A stretch of 13,153 bases of DNA from JALGWA01 sp964604955 (GTDB lineage Bacteria; Arandabacterota; Arandabacteria; Arandabacterales; JALGWA01): the NCBI GenBank assembly GCA_964604955.1, contig CAZSBE010000083.1, positions 1-13,153 on the forward strand, given 5' to 3'. Shown one piece after another: positions 7,592 through 13,153 of this stretch. Under the pieces are notes generated by a model. It ran no database searches and was not told where the DNA came from. It worked only from the letters and a program-made list of their open reading frames with translations. Position numbers and translations under genes: made by a program. Every line of letters starts with the position of its first letter. Positions within the stretch are counted from its first letter, which is position 1.

Positions 7592-7595
7592 CCTG

Positions 7596-7603
7596 CCTCC
7601 CCC
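7596..7603 (-). promoter_or_regulatory. Shine-Dalgarno deciding the serine hydrolase start
   Basis: GGGGGAGG on the minus strand, four bases before the ATG at 7591. It rules against the longer frame from 7660, which would begin before the predicted transcription start near 7644. Confidence 0.8.
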
Positions 7604-7650
7604 TTGGTCGTAGTCTCCTTGCCTCCTGCTCGCACTCAAGTTCTGACGCC

Positions 7651-7679
7651 ATTCTATCACACCCGGGGCGATTTCTCAA
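7651..7679 (-). promoter_or_regulatory. Sigma-70-type promoter of the serine hydrolase gene
   Basis: TTGAGA (7674-7679) and TAGAAT (7651-7656) on the minus strand, exactly 17 bp apart; five of six consensus bases in each box. Expected start near 7644, leader about 53 nt. Its -35 box is 11 bp from the -35 box of the opposite promoter. Confidence 0.75.
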
Positions 7680-7690
7680 CCCGGCTCTGC

Positions 7691-7719
7691 TTGAATACGC
7701 GCCGGATTCGTAGTAGAAT
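7691..7719 (+). promoter_or_regulatory. Sigma-70-type promoter of the two-gene unit 7844-10811
   Basis: TTGAAT (7691-7696) and TAGAAT (7714-7719), exactly 17 bp apart; four and five of six consensus bases. Expected start near 7726, giving a leader of about 118 nt with a strong hairpin. It is back to back with the serine hydrolase promoter. Confidence 0.72.
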
Positions 7720-7738
7720 GGTCGCTGTGGGGCAGAGC

Positions 7739-7767
7739 GGCGGGCAGATTGGGTCACGCCCGCCCAA
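7739..7767 (+). promoter_or_regulatory. Leader hairpin with an alternative pairing
   Basis: GGCGGGC (7739-7745) pairs perfectly with GCCCGCC (7758-7764) around a 12-nt loop. A second possible stem, TTGGG (7749-7753) with CCCAA (7763-7767), uses part of the same bases, so the two exclude each other. It lies in the leader, about 65 bp before the ribosome binding site. No T-run follows. It could shape the mRNA leader; a known riboswitch is not recognised. Confidence 0.35.
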
Positions 7768-7828
7768 CACCTCCGATCCTCAACAGCAGAGCTGATACCA
7801 CCTGCATTCGATGCGACTATGTCTCTCG

Positions 7829-7839
7829 AAGGGAGGTGA
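7829..7839 (+). promoter_or_regulatory. Shine-Dalgarno deciding the 7844 start
   Basis: AAGGGAGGTGA, including GGAGGTGA complementary to the 16S rRNA 3' end, ends four bases before the ATG at 7844. It selects this start over the in-frame ATG at 7811, which would place this site inside the coding sequence. Confidence 0.88.
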
Positions 7840-7843
7840 GTTC

Positions 7844-8428
7844 ATGTCTTCACCCTCAAGAACAACCTGCGTCATTCTGGCGGTGTCTCTGGCGATTGCG
7901 ACGGCCCTCTCGGGTGGGGCCCGGGCCGATGACGCCGGCGCGCGCACCGCGAGTTCGTTTTGCCTCAAGAGCGGCGTAATGGGGGCTGCCGGCAACACCT
8001 CAGCCAGTTCGGGTTTCACGGCGAAGGGCACGACCGGACAGCCCACGCCCATAGGCATCGCCGGGGCTTCGGACAAGGTCATGTATGCGGGGTTCTGGTC
8101 CATGCCGTGGGTCGCAGCATCCGTCCTCGGCGGCCACGCGGAGGGCCCCCCGGTGAACCGCGTCTATCAGAACTATCCCAATCCCTTCACCACCGAAACC
8201 ACGATCGCTTACGTGGTGGCGACTGCAAGCATGGTTGAGATTGCTGTCTTCAACGTCAGGGGACAGAAGGTCAAGGCCCTGGTTAATGACTCTGCGGCCC
8301 CCGGAACGTACTTCACGACCTGGGACGGCCGTGATGATCGAGGAGCGCACCTGGCACCCGGCGTCTATTTCTATCGTCTCTCGGTCGGAGATTACCGCGC
8401 GGTCAAGAAGATGCTGCTTCTCAAGTAG
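7844..8428 (+). CDS. Small exported protein with GQPTPIG/YAGFW motif and C-terminal sorting domain
   Basis: The 194-residue protein has a signal peptide (1-28, cleavage after ARA), a short segment (about 35-86) and a FlgD-like/type IX-type sorting domain (about 103-194: NYPNPF, IAVFNVRGQ, PGVYFYRLS, KKMLLLK). The middle segment, with SSGFTAKGTTGQPTPIG (55-71) and KVMYAGFW (78-85), resembles a motif (GQP-P-G then Y-AGFW) seen before sorting domains in exported proteins of candidate phyla. No catalytic motif is present, so a structural or surface role is likely. It is the first gene of a two-gene unit: its stop is 13 bases before the next start, and a strong promoter lies upstream. Almost half of the mature protein is the sorting domain, so it may serve as a small surface-anchored partner of the fibre-like protein; that is inference. 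Confidence 0.85.
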   Translation: MSSPSRTTCVILAVSLAIATALSGGARADDAGARTASSFCLKSGVMGAAGNTSASSGFTAKGTTGQPTPIGIAGASDKVMYAGFWSMPWVAASVLGGHAEGPPVNRVYQNYPNPFTTETTIAYVVATASMVEIAVFNVRGQKVKALVNDSAAPGTYFTTWDGRDDRGAHLAPGVYFYRLSVGDYRAVKKMLLLK

Positions 8429-8441
8429 GAAGGAGATTGAA

Positions 8442-10811
8442 ATGAAACCGATTGTCATTGCACTTGCGGGGCTGGCGATCTGCGGGCTTCTGGCAGTGGC
8501 AGGGGCCGGTGTTCCCCGCCTCGTCAATTACCAGGGGATATTGACGGATTCAGTCGGAGACCCGATAGACGGCACGCACAAGCTCACGTTCAAGATCTAC
8601 CCTGATACATCCGGAATGGCGGTCGCGCTCTGGACCGAGGTCCACCCTGTTGTCGATGTGGACCAGGGATTGTTCAACGTCATTCTGGGCAGTGTCTCGG
8701 GCCTGCCCGAGAGCATCTTCGTGGATGCCGAGCGCTGGCTGGGCATCGCGGTTGACCTTGACCCCGAGATGGCGCCGCGAATGCGGATAACCTCGGTTCC
8801 GTGGGCTTACAGGGCAGCCGTGGCTGAGACGGCCCATGTCGCGGTGGGGTCCGGCGACGGCCACTCGCTGGATGCCGCCGATGGAAGTCCGGAGGACGTG
8901 GTTTACGTTGACGATGACGGCTTCGTTGGGATCGCGGGCGCTCCCATTACGGGTTACGAGCTCCATCTTAACGGCAAGATGATGCTCCCCTATACCGGAG
9001 GGGTCTATGTCAGCATGTACAAAGCCCTGGGCTGGGACGGGGGAACCGGTTCCATCACGCTCGGGACCACCTATCCCGGGTTGGAGTTCTACGCCGGTGA
9101 CACCGAACCCAGGATGATGATCGACCCCGACACGGGCAACATCGGGATTGCCACGGAAACCCCTTCGAGCAGGCTCGAGGTCGCCGGGGATATCGAAGTG
9201 AGCGGTCCCGCCAATGCGGAGAAGGCGCTCAGGATCGTCAGATACCATGATGACGTGAATCCTCATATCATCAAGTCCATCGAGGGCGGCAACGGCGGTC
9301 TTGAGATCTCCACTTATCTCAACGGCCATATCGTGCTCGACCCCGGCGGCACGGGCAAGGTCGGAGTCGGCACGTCCACGCCCGTGAGGCCGCTGGATGT
9401 GAACGGGACCGCGCGCATGACCGGCTTCTGGCTCGATTCGGGAGGCGCCGATGGGTTCGTGCTGACATCGGACGCCACCGGAGTGGGCACCTGGCAGCCG
9501 GCGGGCGCATACGCCGACGCGGACTGGACGATCGCCGGTGACGACATGTATGCAGCCGTGCCGGGCTACGTAGGCATAGGGACGACCTCGCCTGAGTACC
9601 TGTTCAACGTGGTCAATGAAGACGACGCCAGTTTCACACGGGCTATATATGGCCTGGCCAAGCCCGTGTCCAGCAGCGGCCAGCAGGTCTGGGCCGTCGC
9701 CGGAGAGACGCGTAACGGCAATGCGGTCGCCAATGCAGGCGCGGGCGTCTTCGGATACGCATCGCATATCAACGGCGGCTCGGCCGGCGTGCGGGGCGAC
9801 GCCATCGGCCCTACCGCGGCGGGACTGGTGGGAAGAGCCACCCACACGACGGGCAGGAATTACGGCGTGCTGGCCCATACGGGCAGCCCCAACGGTTACG
9901 CCGGGTACTTCGAAGGCGGCCGCAACTACTTCGAGGGGGCCGTGGGAATCGGCACGGATGACCCCGGCGCGGAGGTGGAGATCTACGGTGACACCAATTC
10001 GCTGGTCAGTCTTTCCATAACCAATCCCAACACGGGCTCGTCCTCATCCGAGGCTATCTACTTCAACAATGAAGACGGCAGCGTCGCCGGCATCAGGTTT
10101 CAGAACAGCGACCAGATGACAGTGTTCAACAACAGGCCGTCCGGCTACATCTCCTGGAGCACCGGGGGCCTCCAGCGCATGGAAATAACCCATAACGGCG
10201 ATGTGGGCATCGGCACGGGAAGCCCGGATGAGAAGCTCCATGTCGCTGGCAGCATAGCGCTGGACGATACCATATTCGGCGATAGAGCAGGCGATCTCGA
10301 TGACCTCAAGGTCAAGAGCAACGATGATATCCTCTGTTATATTGAAGGCAGCTACTCGGGAGCCTTCGGGGAGTTCGCGGTCTACAGCAGCAGCTATACG
10401 GCTTCCCCGTCTCAGGTGTTCAGCGTTAACGAAGTCGGCGACATGTGGGCCGCCGGCACCAAGTCGGCGAAAGTCCGGGCCGGGGCCTACGGCGACCGCC
10501 TTCTCTATGCCATCGAGAGCCCGGGAGTCTGGTTTGAGGACTTCGGTTCGGGCATGCTCTCGAATGGCACGGCTCTCGTCGCCATCGACCCTCTATTCGC
10601 CGAGACCGTCAATCTCAGCGAGGATTACCATGTGTTCCTGACGCCTGTCGGCCAGTGGGCGGAGCTCTATGTGGCCGAGAAGAGCGCCGGTTCTTTTGAA
10701 GTGCGCGCCGCCGGTGGAAGTACGGGCGCGGAGTTCAGCTACCGCCTGGTGGCCAGGCGCAAGGGCTATGAGAACGTGAGGCTGGAGGAGGTCACAATCG
10801 GCGAAGAGTAG
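8442..10811 (+). CDS. Exported fibre-like protein with six VGIGTxxP repeats
   Basis: The 789-residue protein starts with a signal peptide (about 1-23). Residues 26-125 form a known head module: VNYQGILTDS, KLTFKIYPD, LWTEVHPVVDVDQGLFNVILG, LGIAVDLDPEM, PRMRITSVPWAYRA. Six repeats of the [VI]GI[GA]TxxPxxxLxVxG type follow, near residues 162, 234, 307, 377, 501 and 588, as in tail-fibre-like and adhesin-like stalks. Between them lies a Gly/Ala-rich stretch (about 425-490) with GVFGYA, GVRGDA, GLVGRA, GVLAHT and GYAGYF, typical of beta-helical fibres. The C-terminal part (about 668-780: GTKSAKVRAG, WFEDFGSGML, FEVRAAGG, FSYRLVARRKG) is a terminal domain I recall with this head module; it lacks the sorting tail of its neighbours and I see no S74 chaperone motif. 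It probably forms an extracellular fibre. AAGGAG precedes the ATG at 8442, 13 bases after the upstream stop, so co-translation is likely. Confidence 0.88.
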   Translation: MKPIVIALAGLAICGLLAVAGAGVPRLVNYQGILTDSVGDPIDGTHKLTFKIYPDTSGMAVALWTEVHPVVDVDQGLFNVILGSVSGLPESIFVDAERWLGIAVDLDPEMAPRMRITSVPWAYRAAVAETAHVAVGSGDGHSLDAADGSPEDVVYVDDDGFVGIAGAPITGYELHLNGKMMLPYTGGVYVSMYKALGWDGGTGSITLGTTYPGLEFYAGDTEPRMMIDPDTGNIGIATETPSSRLEVAGDIEVSGPANAEKALRIVRYHDDVNPHIIKSIEGGNGGLEISTYLNGHIVLDPGGTGKVGVGTSTPVRPLDVNGTARMTGFWLDSGGADGFVLTSDATGVGTWQPAGAYADADWTIAGDDMYAAVPGYVGIGTTSPEYLFNVVNEDDASFTRAIYGLAKPVSSSGQQVWAVAGETRNGNAVANAGAGVFGYASHINGGSAGVRGDAIGPTAAGLVGRATHTTGRNYGVLAHTGSPNGYAGYFEGGRNYFEGAVGIGTDDPGAEVEIYGDTNSLVSLSITNPNTGSSSSEAIYFNNEDGSVAGIRFQNSDQMTVFNNRPSGYISWSTGGLQRMEITHNGDVGIGTGSPDEKLHVAGSIALDDTIFGDRAGDLDDLKVKSNDDILCYIEGSYSGAFGEFAVYSSSYTASPSQVFSVNEVGDMWAAGTKSAKVRAGAYGDRLLYAIESPGVWFEDFGSGMLSNGTALVAIDPLFAETVNLSEDYHVFLTPVGQWAELYVAEKSAGSFEVRAAGGSTGAEFSYRLVARRKGYENVRLEEVTIGEE

Positions 10812-10891
10812 CCTGAAGAGCGGCTGAGTCCGGGTGTTGCGCGAGCGTCACGCCCGCGGCGGTCTCCTGGCAGGGAATCGACACCCCGTGA

Positions 10892-10911
10892 GCGGGCCGG
10901 CCCGCAGCCGG
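10892..10911. repeat. GC palindrome between convergent genes
   Basis: GCGGGCCGGCCCGC (10892-10905) is a perfect 14-bp palindrome, and CCGGC/GCCGG (10897-10911) can form a 5-bp stem with a 5-nt loop. It sits between the stops of the fibre-like gene and the cupin gene. No T-run follows on either strand, so an intrinsic terminator is not supported. Confidence 0.3.
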
Positions 10912-10946
10912 TGCGGTTCAGTGTGACGGCGTGCATGGGCTTTCTC

Positions 10947-11303
10947 CTATTGGCCGGCCTTCCGCTTGAGCCAGAAATCGAAGGGGCGGCCGGGTACGAA
11001 TATGTCGATTCCCACGCAGACGACATCGAGGGGGTTCGTGACGACATGGGCCTCGTCGCCGGGTATATAGACGGCGTCCCCTTCGCTCAAGACCTCTTCG
11101 CCGTCGGCGTCGGTGGTAACCGCGAGTTTCCCCTTCAGGACTACAAGCACCTGGGCGCTCGGATGTCCGTGCCTGGGCGAAGCATGGCCCGGCGGCTTGG
11201 CGAAATGCTCGACCGAAATGTCCTCCTCCGAGCAGAGGCTCACCCGCTTCCAGTCCTTGTCGGGCTCGTATGTCTCGGCGGCCTCGAATCTGATGACTTT
11301 CAT
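10947..11303 (-). CDS. Small single-domain cupin protein
   Basis: The 118-residue product is a minimal cupin. Motif 1 is PGHASPRHGHPSAQVLVVLKG (residues 38-58 region), with His45, His47 and Gln51 in place of the usual Glu. Motif 2 is GDAVYIPGDEAHVVTN (75-90) with His86. Three histidines therefore remain as likely metal ligands, with a Gln as the fourth, a known variation. It has no signal peptide, so it should be cytosolic. Cupins of this size include metal-binding sugar isomerases, dioxygenases and small-molecule sensors, and the specific role cannot be told. GGGAGG lies seven bases before the ATG at 11303; an in-frame ATG at 11357 lies upstream of the predicted promoter -10 and is rejected. 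The gene diverges from the C69 peptidase gene (116 bp between starts) and converges with the fibre-like gene. Confidence 0.88.
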   Translation of the reverse strand: MKVIRFEAAETYEPDKDWKRVSLCSEEDISVEHFAKPPGHASPRHGHPSAQVLVVLKGKLAVTTDADGEEVLSEGDAVYIPGDEAHVVTNPLDVVCVGIDIFVPGRPFDFWLKRKAGQ

Positions 11304-11317
11304 CGGTCCCTCCCGTT

Positions 11318-11329
11318 CTTGCCGGCAAG
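11318..11329. repeat. 12-bp palindrome CTTGCCGGCAAG at the cupin promoter
   Basis: A perfect palindrome directly downstream of the predicted cupin -10 box, covering the expected transcription start (near 11324). The position is that of a simple repressor operator. Confidence 0.4.
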
Positions 11330-11330
11330 G

Positions 11331-11339
11331 AGAATAGCA
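11331..11339 (-). promoter_or_regulatory. Candidate extended -10 promoter of the cupin gene
   Basis: TGC-TATTCT on the minus strand has the extended -10 pattern with four of six -10 bases; no good -35 box is visible (best TTTGCG at 16 bp). Leader would be about 20 nt, just containing the GGGAGG ribosome binding site. Confidence 0.4.
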
Positions 11340-11366
11340 CACGGCGCCGGCGCGCAAAAGAAATAG

Positions 11367-11395
11367 TGGGTAAAACGGGGCTGCATTCGTATAAT
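11367..11395 (+). promoter_or_regulatory. Promoter of the C69 peptidase gene
   Basis: A perfect TATAAT (11390-11395) with a weak -35 (TGGGTA, 11367-11372) at 17 bp. Expected start near 11402, leaving a leader of about 18 nt that just includes the AAAGGAG ribosome binding site at 11408-11414. Confidence 0.55.
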
Positions 11396-11419
11396 GAGAA
11401 GCGAAGCAAAGGAGCCGCC

Positions 11420-13153
11420 ATGAACCGCAAGAAACATGCTTTGCTCACCCTCGTTTCAACACTCCTTCTGCTCGTCGCCGCCGGAGCCGAAGCGTGCGAT
11501 ACGTGGGTTGCCATGCCCGATGTCACCGCTTCCGGTGATGCCATGCTGGGCAAGAACAGCGACCGCACGCCCTTCGGCTGCCAGCCCCTGGTTCTCAATC
11601 CGCGCGCGGTGTGGCCCGCCGGCTCGGAGATCGACGTCGGGCGCCTCACGGTCTCCCAGGTCGAGGTGACCTACGCGACGCTGGGATCGAGTCCCTACTG
11701 GTGCTGGGGCTACGAGGAGGGCATGAACGAGTTCGGCGTCGCCATAGGCAATGAAGGCGTTTGGACGCGGCCCCTGATGGACGCCATCGAGGCTTACACG
11801 AAGGGGAAAGGACCGGCGCTCGGCCCCACGGGGATGGACCTTGTCAGGCTCGGCCTTGAGCGCGGCCGGAACGCGCGCGAGGCGCTGGACGTCATGACCG
11901 CTCTGCTGGCCGAATACGGCCAGTTCGGCTCGGGCGTTCCGGGCGCAGACGCCCTGGGGTCCTACGACAACTCATACATTATTAGTGACCCCGTGGAGGC
12001 CTATATTCTCGAGACGGCCGGGCGACGGTGGGTCGCGAGGAGGATAGCGTCGGGTTCGGCGTCCATATCGAACAGGCTCTCGATCGGGACCCGGTGGGAC
12101 CAGGCCTCCGCAGATCTCATCGAGTACGCGGTGGAGAAGGGCTGGTGGGATGAGGCGAGCGCGGACAGTTTCGATTTCCAGAAAGCCTATGGGGCCGACG
12201 CGCCGGGCCTTGAGGAAAGAGACATGCGCGCGCGCGTCCGCCAGGAAGCGTCTTGTTCGCTTCTCCTGGCAGCCCGCGGCCGTATTTCCGTCACGTCGAT
12301 GAAGGAGATTGCCAGGGACCAGAGCTCTGACCCCGCCATCGACCTCGACCAGACGGCGAGTTCATGCGTCGCGGTGCTGCCTTCCCGTGACGAGGGCATT
12401 CCGGTTTTGTGGTGGTGCGCGGCCAGGCCGAGTAACGGCTGCTTCGTTCCCTTCTTCGTTTACAGCGCCGGCCTGCCGGACATTGTAAGCCGGGCCGGCA
12501 CCTTCGGCAGGCGCGTCGTGCCTCCGGACCAGGCCGCGCCCGACGAGTTCTCGGATGACTCCTACTGGTGGCTTTTCAGGGACCTCACGGACATGGTAAA
12601 CGCCGACCGGGCCGGCAGGCAGGGCGAAGTGAGGGCCGAGTTCGAAGCGCTGGAAGCAGGCTTCGAGGCCGGGTTGGCAGGAGTGCTGGAAAGGGCATGC
12701 GCTCTCAAAGAAGCAGGCGACGATGCGGGCGCAAGCGCCGTGCTCGGCGCCTACACGGCTTCATGCGTGGAAGCGGCGGTCGCGAAGGTGAACGAACTCC
12801 GCGAGCGCTACAGGGGGCAGGCCGTTGAGATACCATCCCGCTTCAGGCCCTATGTGGGAACTTACATCGGGAACTTCGGGCCGTTTCAGAACGCCGGGTT
12901 CGTCGTCAGAGTCCAGAACGGCCGCCTTGCGGTCGATGTCCCGGGCCAGATGGTCTTCGAGCTTCTCGAGCCCGACGAGGAGGGCAACCGGTACTTCGCG
13001 ATAAGTCCCCTGGTCGCAGTTTCGTTTAAGGATGACGGCCTCGGCGGAATCACTGCCCTCACCTTCAACCAGGCATCCGAGCTTGTGAAACAGGCGGCGG
13101 ACCCGGCCGCTGCCCGCGAAACGGCTCCGGCAGACACCGCCCTCCCGGAGGCC
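11420..13153 (+). CDS. Exported family C69 (secernin/dipeptidase-like) peptidase, C-terminal end cut by window
   Basis: The frame is open for 578 codons to the window end. Residues 1-25 are a signal peptide ending AEA. The next residue, Cys26, begins CDTWVAMPDVTASGDAMLG, then KNSDR: the N-terminal signature of family C69 Ntn-hydrolases, where the exposed Cys is the nucleophile. Further family features are FGVAIGNEGVWTR (105-117), DNSYIISD (183-190) and SISNRLSIGTRWD (215-227). Such enzymes are dipeptidases or related amidohydrolases. A Trp-rich stretch and a helical segment (about 380-465) follow. Residues 470-560 (FRPYVGTYIGNFGPF, LAVDVPGQMVFELLEP, VSFKDDG) resemble the small beta-domain (DUF3471-like) appended to some serine hydrolases, an unusual partner for C69. 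The -2 Glu argues against a lipoprotein. The start has AAAGGAG five bases upstream. The end, and any sorting domain, is beyond the window. Confidence 0.9.
   Translation, partial: MNRKKHALLTLVSTLLLLVAAGAEACDTWVAMPDVTASGDAMLGKNSDRTPFGCQPLVLNPRAVWPAGSEIDVGRLTVSQVEVTYATLGSSPYWCWGYEEGMNEFGVAIGNEGVWTRPLMDAIEAYTKGKGPALGPTGMDLVRLGLERGRNAREALDVMTALLAEYGQFGSGVPGADALGSYDNSYIISDPVEAYILETAGRRWVARRIASGSASISNRLSIGTRWDQASADLIEYAVEKGWWDEASADSFDFQKAYGADAPGLEERDMRARVRQEASCSLLLAARGRISVTSMKEIARDQSSDPAIDLDQTASSCVAVLPSRDEGIPVLWWCAARPSNGCFVPFFVYSAGLPDIVSRAGTFGRRVVPPDQAAPDEFSDDSYWWLFRDLTDMVNADRAGRQGEVRAEFEALEAGFEAGLAGVLERACALKEAGDDAGASAVLGAYTASCVEAAVAKVNELRERYRGQAVEIPSRFRPYVGTYIGNFGPFQNAGFVVRVQNGRLAVDVPGQMVFELLEPDEEGNRYFAISPLVAVSFKDDGLGGITALTFNQASELVKQAADPAAARETAPADTALPEA

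Noticed and set aside
6524..7795. Plus-strand open frame of 423 codons opposite the serine hydrolase gene
   Set aside because: It is antisense to a gene with a clear nucleophile motif and signal peptide, and it runs through both divergent promoters, so it is not a plausible gene.
8550..9878. Minus-strand open frame of 442 codons opposite the fibre-like gene
   Set aside because: Its open reading is a by-product of GC-rich third positions in the real gene; it has no ribosome binding site or protein motif.
8442..10811. Prophage tail fibre
   Set aside because: The VGIGT repeats resemble phage fibres, but there is a signal peptide, a head module of exported bacterial proteins, and no other phage gene nearby.
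10812..10946. Bidirectional terminator between the fibre-like and cupin genes
   Set aside because: Only GC palindromes without a T-run are found, so an intrinsic terminator is not supported on either strand.
1..13153. A defence island, CRISPR array, transposon or biosynthetic cluster
   Set aside because: No repeat-spacer pattern, transposase, integrase, nuclease-helicase pair or biosynthetic enzyme set is visible, and the genes have separate promoters and alternating strands.

Overview
The window looks like a chromosomal segment from a GC-rich bacterium (by eye around 60 percent GC or slightly more, not counted). It most likely belongs to an uncultured lineage of the FCB group or a neighbouring candidate phylum (Eisenbacteria, Krumholzibacteriota or Latescibacterota type). 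The reason is that three exported proteins end in the same FlgD-like/type IX-secretion-like C-terminal domain: a [YN]xNPF motif, a V/I-F-[DN]-V-x-G strand, a PG[VI]YF or SGVYF strand, and a terminal basic-plus-[ML]LLL[RK] tail. A fourth exported protein has the fibre-like VGIGTxxP repeats also common in such genomes. The lineage is an inference. There are no RNA genes, CRISPR arrays, insertion sequences or phage structural modules.

Layout, left to right. Positions 1-737 (minus) are the N-terminal 245 residues of an ABC-F ATPase cut by the window edge. 903-3101 (minus) encodes a 732-residue exported protein made of two copies of one domain around a GEVE-type domain, plus a C-terminal sorting domain. 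It has a near-consensus promoter with a 14-nt direct repeat, and a terminator hairpin downstream. 3279-4283 (minus) is a type I L-asparaginase. A 372-bp divergent spacer with a small palindrome separates it from 4656-5936 (plus), an exported HELTH-motif metallopeptidase-like protein. 6023-7591 (minus) is an exported serine hydrolase (lipase/esterase-like) with the C-terminal sorting domain. Its promoter stands back to back with the promoter of a two-gene plus-strand unit: a 194-residue sorting-domain protein (7844-8428) and a 789-residue fibre-like protein (8442-10811). 10947-11303 (minus) is a small cupin, and 11420 to the window end (plus) is an exported family C69 (secernin/dipeptidase-like) peptidase with an extra C-terminal beta-domain, also cut by the edge.

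Five or six of the nine genes encode exported proteins, several of them hydrolases. Together with asparaginase, this fits a cell that works on peptides and esters outside the cytoplasm and displays adhesin or fibre proteins on its surface. The genes do not form one operon: strands alternate, and most units have their own promoter-like and Shine-Dalgarno sequences. Several promoters match the sigma-70 consensus well with exactly 17-bp spacers. I see no convincing new defence or mobile system. The most interesting material is the modular exported proteins and the small symmetric or repeated elements at their promoters.
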